Of a stretch of DNA of 64,000 bases, positions 1-12,800 are shown piece by piece; position 1 is the first letter of the stretch; every line of letters begins with the position of its first letter. The stretch covers positions 109,501-173,500 of the forward strand of contig JAOPHQ010005135.1 in assembly GCA_030340625.1 (NCBI GenBank), read 5' to 3'. This stretch comes from Merluccius polli. Lineage: Eukaryota; Chordata; Actinopteri; Gadiformes; Merlucciidae. Position numbers and translations under genes: made by a program. The notes below the pieces were generated by a model. The model had not been told where the DNA came from. It was given only the letters and a program-made list of their open reading frames with translations, and searched no databases.

Positions 1-235
1 TCTGCACCGCCAATAACTTAACTATCTAAACTAACGTAATGTGGGCCTGATGGCAGCACCGCCAATAACTTAACTATCTAAACTAACGTAATGTGTAAAT
101 GATGTCTGCACCGCCAATAACTTAACTATCTAAACTAACTTAATGTGTAAATGATGTCTGCACCGCCAATAACTTAACTAACTAAACTAACTTCATGTGG
201 GCCTGATGGCAGCACCGCCAATAACAACTTAATGT
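1..235. repeat. 52-bp minisatellite, about 4.4 copies, cut by the window edge
   Basis: The motif GCACCGCCAATAAC recurs at 4, 56, 108, 160 and 212, an exact 52-bp period. Copies differ by a few substitutions and by the tail (GTGGGCCTGATGGCA or GTGTAAATGATGTCT). The array may extend upstream of the window. Confidence 0.9.
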
Positions 236-330
236 GTGAATGAAAACAGTTTTGTTACAGTGGAACTGCCAACGAGTCTGTTGCTGCCACTTCCGCGCGC
301 ATTACAACTGCACAGTACAGCTGTAGTAAC

Positions 331-342
331 CCCCCCCCCCCC

Positions 343-392
<50 letters not shown>
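331..392. repeat. Poly-C followed by (CA)n microsatellite
   Basis: About 15 C residues run into about 24 CA units. A second pure (AC)16 tract lies at 759-790. Between 400 and 1200 I see no gene, only AT-rich sequence. Confidence 0.95.
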
Positions 393-394
<2 letters not shown>

Positions 395-757
395 AGTGTA
401 AAGACACATTTGTGGCCAACTCAACTCACAATGATTTTTTCCATTCTTGGTGATTACATCTTCAGTTTACTTGTTGCTCAACCGGTTTGTTGATTCAGTC
501 TCGCCCAATTCAATGGTTACAGCAACACAAGGTTACCATACTTTTGTTATCTCACGTTCTAGTGTGTGCACCCCACCACCATTTTTTTGTTGTTATTTTG
601 TGTGATAGCCTTCACTGAGTCTTGATTTAGACGACGGAGTGACAAGATACTCATGTGAAAGCTTTCAGGATATTAATCTACAATACGACGTCACTACTAT
701 GGCCAGAAGGGCATACCAAACTTAGTGACATTAACTTTAAATGAAATCAAGACCATC

Positions 758-793
<36 letters not shown>

Positions 794-1199
794 AGGAGGT
801 TAGGGTGACACATGTTCCCACACTCACATTCCATGGTGTCGGGTTCAATTCATGACCTGTGTGTGTAGTATTTTTTTGCTTTTTTTAACGTTTCACTTTT
901 TAGTCCTGCATTAGGTATATTATTAGGCCTAATTACTAAAATAGTTGATCTATTAAAAACACACGTGGGCGGAATTAACAGATGGAAATTGTACCCGTAG
1001 GTCTAAGCCGCCTAATTTGGGAACACAAAAGACGGACAAATGAGCAGATGGTTCCCTCATTTATAGCCTAATTCAAATAAATATATAATCCCTTAAAATA
1101 AAAGGCCTCACGTTAAAGGGCTTTTGTGAGTTTGGACACATGCCACATAGGCCTACGACGGTGTCGAGCAAAGAGTGACTAAATGTGTAAATATGCTGT

Positions 1200-1911
1200 A
1201 TCAGTTGTTCAGACCGGCAACAGGTGCTGCCGACGTGCCTCTGCAGGCCCATGAATCACCGCCGCTATTGCCGCCAAGGAGTCTACTTTAAACCAGGCTG
1301 AGAGAGAGGATCCTGAAGTGTAGCGTTATCCCGGTCTTCCACAACGCAATGTCCGGTCTCTGGCTTCCTTTGAGCTGTGTACGCCGGTTAACAGACAGAT
1401 ACAAAGCGAGAACATGACAAGACGAACGACAACGACGAGGAGAATAAAAATGTTGAGTTTCGACGAAGAATTGGACAAAGCGATAGTCGAAACGCGTAAC
1501 GGAAATGGATATGGCTCATCCGAAGTCCCGCCCTCTCGCTAAACCCATGTAACAGAAAGTCCCGCCCTTTCTCTCTCCAGTATCGTTCATGAGGAGCATC
1601 CTGTCCCAGGCACTGAGGTTAACCTCCACCCCTGGCACCAGTTCCCTCTTCTGCTCGCTCTCCTGAAGACGCGCTGGTTGGTTTATTGGGGCGGTTTTTC
1701 AGACCATTGAATAGCACTGCGTTTGTGTGGCCCAAAGGAGTTTCACCACAACTCTTTTGGTTTGTGTCTCGACCAGCGGTGCAGCGTGGGAAACATTATC
1801 TGGTTATTGGTGTCAGCCTATATTTGGGTCGGAGAAATATGACACGCGAGGAGCCGTCCACGCGCGCGGCGACGCAACGCGGCCGGACACCCAAAGGCCC
1901 GCCGGAGGAGG
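1200..1911 (+). promoter_or_regulatory. RC3H2: Candidate CpG-rich promoter and non-coding first exon of RC3H2
   Basis: This stretch is much richer in CpG than its surroundings. It carries two CCCGCCC GC boxes near 1526 and 1561 and an adjacent ATTGG/GGGGCGG pair (inverted CCAAT plus GC box) near 1684-1694. The most CpG-dense part (about 1836-1911) ends in a good donor, AGG|GTGCGT, at 1911/1912. The first coding exon of RC3H2 has its own acceptor just before the ATG, so a non-coding upstream exon is required, and this is the best candidate. The transcription start is not determined; short ORFs here look incidental. Confidence 0.5.
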
Positions 1912-2654
1912 GTGCGTAAAATTAGTTTAAAAATGAGTAAAAAGGTAAACAAATACAACGCCTTTCGTTACCGTTATCACTCACTGTTGACTTATTGGAC
2001 ACATTGCAAAATCTAATATCCAGAGGTATGTGACGTAGGCCTGTAGGTCCTGTATTATTTCTCATGTATGATGTGCTACTTTTTTTCAAATTCAAATGGT
2101 TTCTTTTCATGTAGCCTTTTATTTCAGGTGTCAAAGTATTATAACCTAAGCCTTTTAACAGTGGTGGGTGACAGGGACCTCTCTTGGAGAAACAGGTTTT
2201 AGAGAGCTAGTGTGAGAGTGTTTTTCTCTCTGGTGTTTTAGAGAGATAGTGATAAAGAGAGATAGTGTGTAGGGTGTGCCAGAGCAAGAGAGAGAGAGAG
2301 AGAGAAGGAGAGAATATTAGATACTTGTGATTGTCAGTGTGAGACTATAATATGCGTAATATGAGTTTTTTCACCAAAGTAAAAGTTTTCCTCTCTGTGC
2401 ACCTCAACAACTGTTCCTTTGTGTAACTGCCAGCAGCTGTTAGTGAGGATCATGACAGTTGTAGTAGACAGCTGCAGAACTTGTAGACCAGGAAACCAGT
2501 TCCTATAAAAAACACATTCAACATTCAAGAGCTCTGTTGGTTTTTGTCATGTTTGAAAGTAACTTTGTATTGATTCAGATCAGCAGTATATGACACGTGT
2601 TACCAAGTCTTCTAGTGCTTAAAAACATGTTTCAGCGAGACAAGAGAACAACCT

Positions 2655-3212
2655 ATCGCGATAGTATCGTATTGTGATATTATCGTATCGTGATAGTATT
2701 GCATTGCGATAGTATTGTATTGTGATAGTATCTTATCGCGATAGTATTGTATTGTGATAGTATCGTATTGCGATAGTAGTGCATTGCGATAGCATCGTAT
2801 TGTGATAGTATCGTATTACGATAGTATTGTATTGTGATAGTATCTTATTGTGATAGTATCGTATCATGATAGTATTGTATTGCGATAGTAGTGCATGGTC
2901 ATACTGATATTATCGTATTGTGATAGTATCGTGTTGTGATAGTATCGTATCGTGATAGTATCGTATTGTGATAGTATTGTATCTATATAGTATTGTATGG
3001 TGATAGTATCGTAAGGCGATAGTATCATATCCTGATAGTATCGTATTGTGATAGTGTCGTATCGTGATAGTATTGTATCTTAATAGTATTGTATGGTGAT
3101 AATAGTATCGTGATAGTATTGTATGGCGATAGTATCGTATCGTGAAAGTATCATATCGTGATAATATCATATCCTGATCATATTTTATGGTGATAGTATC
3201 ATATCCTGATAG
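2655..3212. repeat. 16-bp GATA-type minisatellite
   Basis: Variants of GATAGTATCGTATTGT are repeated with a 16-bp period. The array resumes at 3725-3793 beyond an inserted transposon and is part of RC3H2 intron 1. ORFs on the minus strand rich in Tyr, Thr, Ile and Leu are products of the repeat. Confidence 0.9.
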
Positions 3213-3724
3213 CAGGGCTTGAAAACGAAATTATTTTTCAATCGTTCCGCTCCGAACGGAACCGGTATATTTAACGTTTTCGTTCTTGCGTTCCGCCACC
3301 AACATATCGTTCCTGAACTGGTTCGGAACGTAAAATAACGTTCGTTCTTAACGTTCCGGCAGTGTTATTGGGCCTAGTCTATTTTTGTGGTCGATACCTT
3401 ACAATAGACCATAATAGTTATTGGTATATAACCAGGGTGGTGGTGGGAATTTGTGACAGCTGAGCTTACCGGGCGGCGAAGTGAACGCGGCAACCGGAAT
3501 TTCTTCTTTTTTTTTCATGAAATAGGCTATGCTTTTGTGAAATTTTATAGGCTATATAGAGAACGAAAAAAAAACGTTATTAACCGGTTTTGGGGATTTC
3601 AGAATAACGTTTCTGTTCCAGAACAGTTGAAGACCATTTGGTTTTCGTTTCCGTTTCCGTTCCTCATAAAATTCCGTTCGTTTTCAGTTTTCGTTTTCGT
3701 TCCTTGAACCGGTTCGGAGCCCTG
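3213..3724. mobile_element. Non-autonomous hAT-like transposon, 512 bp, with 8-bp target duplication
   Basis: The element begins CAGGGCTTGAAAACG and ends CGGAGCCCTG, so the ends are inverted repeats of CAGGGCT, a typical hAT end. CCTGATAG directly abuts both ends (3205-3212 and 3725-3732), an 8-bp target duplication as expected for hAT elements. The interior is rich in GTTCC/GGAAC motifs and encodes no transposase. It splits the GATA minisatellite. Because CCTGATAG is also a variant of the repeat unit, the duplication is strongly suggestive rather than proven. Confidence 0.75.
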
Positions 3725-3945
3725 CCTGATAGTATCGCATAGTGATAGTATTGTATCCTGATAGTATTGTATGATGATAGTATCGTATCGTGAGTTACTC
3801 TGTGATCCCTCCCCCCCTCTCCCCCCAGGGTCCACACGGGTGAGGACGCGTGGTCTTGAAGGAGGCAGCGTTGCCGCCATGCGTCGCCGCTGACACTGAG
3901 CCCCCCCCCCCCCCCCCCCCTCCCCTTCCCCCCTCCCTCCCCAGG

Positions 3946-4176
3946 ATGCCGGTGCAGGCGGCCCAGTGGACCGAGTTTCTGTCCTGCCCCGTCTGCTACA
4001 ATGAGTTTGACGGCAGCGGCCACCAGCCCATCAGCCTGGGCTGCTCACACACCGTGTGCAAGACCTGCCTGCACAAGCTGCACCGCAAGGCGTGTCCCTT
4101 CGACCACACCCCCATCAGCACTGACCTCCACCTGCTGCCCCTCAACTACGCTCTGCTGCAGCTGGTCGGGGCTCAG
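3946..4176 (+). CDS. RC3H2: RC3H2 coding exon 1: RING finger
   Basis: Residues 1-77, starting MPVQAAQWTEF as in vertebrate roquins. The acceptor is CCCCAG at 3939-3944 after a poly-C tract, and the donor is CAG|GTGAGG. It holds the whole RING with the family-typical final Asp ligand (CPFD). The exon ends in phase 0. Confidence 0.97.
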
Positions 4177-4247
4177 GTGAGGGGCTAGGGGGTGCGTGTG
4201 TGTGTGTGTGGGTGTGTGGGTAGGGAGCTATATACATAAACTTGCCC

Positions 4248-4314
<67 letters not shown>

Positions 4315-4586
4315 TCACTGTCAGACTGGCAGAGAGACAAGGGCAGTACGCATGTCTGTGCATGATTGAGGAAGTAGCATTTAGTGTGTGTGGTACATAC
4401 ATATGCTTTGTTTCCATATGTGTCTGTTGTCAGGTTCCAGACGAGCAGACGGTGTGTCTGAGCAGTGGCGAGGAGGTGGAACACTATGAGGTCTGCAGGA
4501 CATGTGTTGAGGAGCTGGCGCTCTACCTGAAGCCCATCAGTGGAGCCAAAGGTACCTTTTGGTTAATAATAATAATAATAATAATG

Positions 4587-4632
<46 letters not shown>

Positions 4633-4667
4633 TGATGATGATGATGATGATGATGATAATACTACTG

Positions 4668-4734
<67 letters not shown>

Positions 4735-4778
4735 CAATAATAATACAATAATAATGATAATAATGATAATGATAATAC

Positions 4779-4821
<43 letters not shown>

Positions 4822-5354
4822 TGTATGTTCCCTTAATTTTTTACATTTGATTTTGGTGATTTTTTCATAAACATATGGATTGAAATGGATCTGTTGTTAT
4901 AGTAGAGGGTTCAGGTTATTTACTTCAAACATATTGATATCAAAGTCTATATGATTGTTAATTTCCAACACAATTTCAGTTGAAGCAGTGGACCATGTGT
5001 TATTGACCATGCTAAATATAATTGATAGTACACTGTCTCACTTATTAAAAGCATCTTAGTGGTTTAATGGTTCTGGCAGCTGGTTGGTGGACCTGGTGTT
5101 CAGTGATGAATACTCATAGGGCAGATTCTGATCTCCATGATAACACAATGAGTTGAAACGTCTGAGGACACCAGGGTCAAACCACCTCATACATCTCTAC
5201 ACCAACAGGGTCAAACAACCTCGTACATCTCTACAGCACCAGGGTCAAACCACATCATACATCTCTACACCACCAGGGTCAAACCACCTCGTACATCTCT
5301 ACAGCACCAGGGTCAAACCACATCATACATCTCTACAGCACCAGGGTCAGCTTC

Positions 5355-5401
<47 letters not shown>

Positions 5402-6776
5402 CAAAAAGGCTCATCCGCCCTGATCCCCAGCGTGCTCAGCCGTCCCATGCAGAGGAAGCTGGTAACCATGGTGAACTGCCAGCTGGTGGAGGAGGAGGGG
5501 CGTGTGCGGGTGGTGCGGGCTGGCCGGTCGCTAGGGGAACGGACGGTGACGGAGCTCATCCTTCAGCACCAGAACCCGCAGCAACTCTCTGCCAACCTCT
5601 GGGCGGCGGTCCGGGCCAGGGGCTGTCAGTTCCTGGGGCCAGGTGAGCTCGGTTCTATCCCCTTGTGTATATTGGTTGTTATAATTATACAGCGAGCATC
5701 ATTTTCTTGCTTAGATTCGATTGTTAGATTCTACGGTTGGAAATAGCGTCCATAGCAACGGTCTGTTATCCATAGCAAGAATGGCATAATTGACCAATCA
5801 GAATCGAGTATTAAACAAAGCCGTGTAGCCGCGTCTACCAAATGGCACATATTCCATTTCTTTTATTACATTTGACTAGGGATGGGCATTCGATTAAATT
5901 GTCTTAGTCGATCATCGGGAGAATTAACAATCAATTTTCGATTAATCATTAATATTTGTATATTAAAATTAACTATTTATATGCTATATTCAAAATGCAA
6001 TGTAAATTGATCGTTAATTCTCCCGCATTTACATGGACACTTCTGGTCCGATTAGAAGTGGAAGAACAGCTCAATCGGAATAGAAAATGATCATATATAC
6101 GCCTCAATCGGAATACACGAGAATGCGCGAGAGACATACAGACGTACGCTTACCACTTTTGTAAATGCCATATATACAGTACATTCGGATTGCATGATAG
6201 GAATAGATCTATTCCGATTAGAAATCGAATCGGATCAGAAGTGTCCATGTAAACGCGGCTAATCGGAATTTGGCGGACTATTTCTCTGCTGAACAACACT
6301 ACGAATGGTAATTGTAAAAAGACACACAGTGTGAAGATATTTTTTAGCATTATTTTTATCGATGAAAAATTTACGTCATCGACAAAATTCTTAATGATCA
6401 ATTAGTCGATCGTCGATTAATCATGCCCATCCCTACATTTACAAGCATTTGACCGTACAGTCCTTGAAATAGAAAGGTAAGTTGTCTACATTCGTCTGGC
6501 TCTGGCAGCTGGGTGGTGGACCTGGTGTTCAGTGATGAATACTCATAGGGCAGATTCTGATCTCCATGATAACACAATGAGTTCATTGAAACGTCTGAGG
6601 ACACCAAGGTCAAACCATTTACTATTTACTTGATTTACTCATTTAGCAGATGCTTTTATTCAAAGCGATCATTTCTTTTGAGTACATTGTACAGCTTTAC
6701 ATCTGGTCATATTATTGTGACACTTTTATCACTGTGTTTCTCTACAAACTCAAACCCTTATAGGTCACTTACTGTG

Positions 6777-6852
<76 letters not shown>

Positions 6853-9800
6853 GCTCTCTCTCTCTTCCCCCAGCCATGCAGGAGGATGGGTTGAAGCTGG
6901 TTCTGCTGGCGCTGGAGGACGGCTCAGCATTGTCCAGGAAGGTTCTGGTTCTGTTTGTGGTCCAGAAGCTGGAGGCTCGCTTCCCTCAGGCCTCCAAGAC
7001 CAGTATCGGCCACGTAGTGCAACTCCTCTACCGTGCTTCCTGCTTTAAGGTACGACCCACCTCCACCACCCCTCCACCCTACCTCAACCACACCTCCACC
7101 CACACCTCCACCCTACCTCCACCAACACCTCCACCACACCTCTACCAACACCTCCAACCTACCTCCACCACACCTCCACCCACACCTCCACCAACACCTC
7201 CACCAACACCTCCACCACCCCTCCACCCTACCTCAACCACACCTCTACCAACACCTCCACCCTACCTCCACCAACACCTCCACCCACACCTCCACCAACA
7301 CTTTCACCACACCTCCACCCTACCTCAACCACACCTCTACCAACACCTCTACCCTACCTCCACCAACACCTCCACCACACCTCCACCACACCTCTACCAA
7401 CACCTCCCCCACACCTCCACCCTACCTTAACCACATCTCCCTTACACCTCCCCTTACACCTCCACAACACCTCTACCACACCTGCACCAACACCTCACCC
7501 ACACCTCCACAACACCTCCACCACATGTAGGGCTGCAACTAACCATTTTATAGTCGATTAACGATAATTCTTTCGATTAATCGGTTAATCATTTAGTCTA
7601 GTAAATGTCATAAATAACAGCAAATACCATCACAAGTTACCAGAGTCCAAAGTGATGTCTTAAATTAGCTTGCTTTATCTGTAGGGCTGCAACGATTAGT
7701 CGATTAATCGATTAGTCGATTAATCGATTAGTCGATCGACTAATTAATCAAATCAAATTTTAAATCAAAGTTTAGGTCATTTACCAATTACAAATACCAA
7801 ACATTTGCTGCTTGATGCTTCAGAAATTCAAATGTTTGGTTCATGGATCATTATAACATGAATATTTAGCTTTTCTTGGCTGCTTGTCAGATAAATCAAG
7901 CAAATATAATCACTTTGGACTCTGGTAACTTGATGAAAAATGATCAGTAGATTAATCGACCATGAACATTATCATTATTAGCCCTATTAATTTGACAAGC
8001 AGCCAAGAAAAACTAAAGTACTCATTTTATAATGATCCATGAACCAAACATTTGAATTTCTGAAGCATCAAGCAGCAAATGTTTGGTATTTGTACTTGAT
8101 TGACTAATTGTTGCAGCCCTAACCACGTGCATGTGTGAGCCATAGAGGCTGTGTCACATTTATGATTTTTTAATGCATGTATGAGGCATATGCTGGCTGC
8201 ATGTGCTGCGTCGCAATACCTTATGCAGGTGTGCTGCACAACAGCACGTGTACACGAACATGCATGGACGCTGCAGGTGCGCACACACATTCGCTGTCAC
8301 ACACACACACACACCATTTAGCACAAAGCATGATATGTTGTTTGAAGTCTGCTGTATGCAGATATTATAATACTGCTTCATTTAAATCCTTAAATAGGTA
8401 GACGACCTGATTAGGAGACTAGAATAGATCCTCATTTACAACCTTGTAACATCAGAACCCATCAAGGACTAGGGCTCCTCATTACGCTCTTAAATGGTGA
8501 CTCAGACATATATTAGTGTTGTGGTGAGTGAAACGTAATAATACAGTGTTCACAGTAACATAAAGCTAGTCTATGGTCTTTCATCAAGCAAGTAGGGAAG
8601 GAGAGAGAGACAAAGAGAGAGACAGGAAGAGAGAAATACACAGAGAAAGAGACGTAAAACTGACAAAACATCTCATGACAAAATGTTCCAATTCTCCTTA
8701 AATCTGCTGTAAGAAAAGGGTTTTAAAGAAAGAGCAGAAAAGAGCAGATGAGTGCAAGCTTTTCAAATAAAACAACTTTAAGCCGAGTATGAACTCTGGT
8801 GTCTTGTGATGATTACTCATAGGGCAGATTCTGAGGAGGGGGAAATTCCCCTTCATCTGATCTGAGTTTGAGTTTCAAGTCTGAAGACACCAATGAATAA
8901 AGATTTATTACTTACTGACTCAGTTAAACGATCCGTGTGGTTATGTGGACCCATAACCCATCATTTATATCACAATGTCATATTATTGGTTGAAATGTTG
9001 GCCCTGCCAGCATGGACAAATTAACATCATCATAGATTCAAGTATAAATTAGCAGAATATATTTTATGATTGGGTTGCATAGTCATAAAGTGAAATGACA
9101 AGGTGTTTAGTAATGTTTAAAGGATGGTCAAGGTGTTTAGTAATGTTTAAAGGGTGGTAGAGGTGTTTAGTAATGTTTAAAGGGTGGTAGAGGTGTTTAA
9201 TAATGTTTAAAGGGTGGTAGAGATGTTTGTTTAGTAATGTTTAAGGGTGGTAGAGGTGTTTAATAATGTTAGGGTGGTAGAGGTGTTTAATAATGTTAGG
9301 GTGGTAGAGGTGTTTAATAATGTTAGGGTGGTAGAGGTGTTTAGTAATGTTAGTGTGGTAGAAGTGTTTAGTAATGTTAGTGTGGTAGAGGTGTTTAGTA
9401 ATGTTAGTGTGGTAGAGGTGTTTAGTAATGTTAGTGTGGTAGAAGTGTTTAGTAATGTTAGTGTGGTAGAGGTGTTTAGTAATGTTAGGGTGGTAGAGGT
9501 GTTTAGTAATGTTAGTGTGGTAGAGGTGTTTAGTAATGTTAGGGTGGTAGAGGTGTTTAGTAATGTCAGGGTGGTAGAGGTGTTTGGTAATGTTAGGGTG
9601 GTAGAGGTGTTTAGTAATGTTAGGGTGGTAGAGGTGTTTAGTAATGTTAGGGTGGTAGAGGTGTTTAGTAATGTTAGTGTGGTAGAGGTGTTTAGTAATG
9701 TTAGGGTGGTAGAGGTGTTTAGTAATGTTAGTGTGGTAGAGGTGTTTAGTAATGTTAGGGTGGTAGAGGTGTTTAGTAATGTTAGTGTGGTAGAGGTGTT

Positions 9801-12800
9801 TAGTAATGTCAGGATGGTAGAGGTGTTTGGTAATGTTAGGGTGGTAGAGGTGTTTAGTAATGTCAGGGTGGTAGAGGTGTTTGGTAATGTTAGGGTGGTA
9901 GAGGTGTTTAGTAATGTTTAAAGGGTGGCAGAGGTGTTTGCTTAGTAATGTTTATTATGCTAAATGGTCCGGCCCCCTGCAGGTGACTAAGCGAGATGAA
10001 GACTCCTCGCTGATGCAGCTGAAGGAGGAGTTTCGTTCGTACGACGCCCTGCGGCGAGAGCACGACGCTCAGATCGTCCACATCGCCATGGAGGCGGGGC
10101 TGAGGATCTCGCCGGAGCAGTGGTCCTCCCTGCTGTACGGCGACCTCGTACACAAGTCCCACATGCAGTCCATCATCGACAAGGTGCCTTTACATGAAGA
10201 AACTAACGTGAGATCTGATATGACTAGCGCAGCGCCGTTCAAAACCTTTAAAACCTGCCTGTTCGGAACGGGTCGATTGCTTGCCCTCCGGTAGTGCTGA
10301 GAACCGCTCATCCAAACAACTTCACACTGGACAGTGCGCTTCCTTGGGTCCTCAGCAATACGCCCGCCAAGTGTGAAGTCAATGGGATGAAAGGTTGTGG
10401 AGAAAATCGAAGGAGAGACAGACAGAGACTCCTCCGTTTAGATTTAGATGAATGCATCTCCAACACAAGGTCATACTAAAACTAAAGTTATTAATTTAAA
10501 AAACTAAACTTGATAAACATACAAGGGGTTATTGTAGTGGCTTGGGTGTTCGACTCCCAGCTGAAAGGCACTGAGTTCACATCCATGATGTAATGCCTAA
10601 CCCCCACCTGCTCCTTAATGTTCAAGCATTTCTCTTTGTGGATAAGGACTAACAGGGAACCTACACTGTGCATGAATTTCGCTTCCACGCGTAACACGCG
10701 GGTGTAAAGCTTCTACTGTCAACTGTATTGGCTATATGTCATAGTTTATGGTATCTTTACACCACTGCAGCTGCAGTCTCCGGAGTCGTTTGCCAAGAGT
10801 GTGCAGGAGCTGAGCATCGTTCTGCAGAGGACCGGCGACCCTGCAGACCTCAACAGCCTCAGAGCCCCCCTGGAGCTGCTGGCCAACGTCGATCACAACC
10901 CCGGTGAGCACCCTATAGGAAACCCTTGACAACCCTGTAGGAAACCCTTGACAACCCTGCAGGAAACCCTTCAGTATCCTGTAGGAAACCCTTCAGAACC
11001 CTGCTCATCATGAACCCACTACAAATAACTACAATTGAAATATATAAATATCTATCTTTTTCTCAAGAACAGCTCATGCAAAAAACTTTGCATTCAACAC
11101 CGCGCTTTCTTGTGTCCTATACATAAATAAATGAAATGGGAAGCACCCTTGTTGAAATTGGCATTTGGTTTGACATTTAATGTCTGTTATTATTACGGTG
11201 TTGGACTGAGCAACATGCAGACAGGAAAGCTATGAAAACACAAGAGAAGTCATGTTTCATCATGTTGCTATGACATTGGCGGATGGTTTCGGTGCATGAG
11301 ATTAGAAACGTAGCCGTGTAACCATGGCGACTGATTTCTCAGGCGAAACATTTTCAGTGGGAGTTTTGTTGAAGAAGCTAAAGTCACTGTGCACACATTG
11401 TTTTAATCCTTGTTTTTCTTTCAGGAAATTGTTTATCTTCGTTGAGTGCTTTGTATTGTTTTTACTGTTTTTTCATAAAATTGTAAATGTTTCAACTGTG
11501 GTGAAAATAAAAAGTAAAAGTAAATTAAAAAAACATTTTATTTTAAGTTTGGACAAATACAAGCCTTTAGCATTATTTATGTCGGTTTTCATCTGGACTG
11601 CACACAGTGACAGTCACTGACATTGTTCATTAATAATCACGTAATAATAATCACAACAGCACAGTTGATATCATAACACTGTAAACCAATAATGACATTT
11701 GTTAATATATTGCTGTTGACCTGATTTAATTGACCCGATTTAATATTTAAGGTGAACTTGTGTGATCCTGCCTGTGTCTTCAACTCTGTTCTCCTCCTGC
11801 ATGTAGATGAACTCTCTGTTCTTCTTCTGTGTGGAGATGAACTCTCTGTTCTTCTTCTGCGTGTAGATGAACTCTCTGTTCTCCTGCATGTAGATGAACT
11901 CTCTGTTCTCCTGCATGTAGATGAACTTTCTGTTCTCCTACGTGTAGATGAAGTCTCTGTTCTCCTGCATGTAGATGAACTCTCTGTTCTTCTGTGTGGA
12001 GATGAACTCTCTGTTCTTCTTCTGCGTGTAGATTAACTCTCTGTTCTTCTTCTGCGTGTAGATGAACTCTCTGTTCTTCTTCTGCGTGTAGATGAACTCT
12101 CTGTTCTTCTTCAGCATGTAGATGAACTCTCTGTTCTTCTTCTGTGTGGAGATGAACTCTCTGTTCTTCTTCTGTGTGGAGATGAACTCTCTGTTCTTCT
12201 TCTGCGTGTAGATGAACTCTCTGTTCTTCTTCTGTGTGGAGATGAACTCTCTGTTCTTCTGTGTGGAGATGAACTCTCTGTTCTTCTTCTGCGTGTAGAT
12301 GAACTCTCTGTTCTCCTGCGTGTAGATGAACTTTCTGTTCTCCTACGTGTAGATGAACTCTCTGTTCTTCTTCTGCTTGTAGATGAACTTTCTGTTCTCC
12401 TGCGTGTAGATTAACTTTCTGTATATTGCTGTTGTTGACCTGATTTAATTGACCCGATTTAATATTTAAGGTGAACTTGTGTGATCCTGCCTGTGTCTTC
12501 AACTCTGTTCTTCTCCTGCATGTAGGTGAACTCTCTGTTCTCCTGTGTGTAGATGAACTCTCTGTTCTTCTTCTGTGTGGAGATGAACTCTCTGTTCTTC
12601 TTCTGTGTGTAGATGAACTCTCTATTCTTCTTCAGCATGTAGATGAACTCTCTGTTCTTCTTCTGCTTGTAGATTAACTTTCTGTTCTCCTGCGTGTAGA
12701 TGAACTTTCTGTTCTCCTGTGTGTAGATGAACTCTCTGTTCTCCTGCATGTAGAAGAACTCTCTGTTCTTCTGCTTGTAGATGAACTTTCTGTTCTCCTG

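Noticed and set aside
3850..3945. Upstream in-frame start for RC3H2 at 3850
   Set aside because: The acceptor CCCCAG at 3939-3944 places the exon start at 3945, and the ATG at 3946 gives the family-standard MPVQA start.
4537..4783. Poly-Leu, poly-Ile and poly-Asn ORFs
   Set aside because: Products of the (AAT)n/(ATG)n microsatellite.
7033..7530. Pro/Thr/His-rich ORFs continuing from RC3H2 exon 4
   Set aside because: The exon ends at the AAG|GTACGA donor; the ORF runs through a CCTCCACCA minisatellite.
9247..9921. 224-residue ORF VVEVFSNVR/S repeats
   Set aside because: It is the translation of a 27-bp minisatellite within RC3H2 intron 4; no start context, no conservation, and exon 5 uses its own acceptor afterwards.
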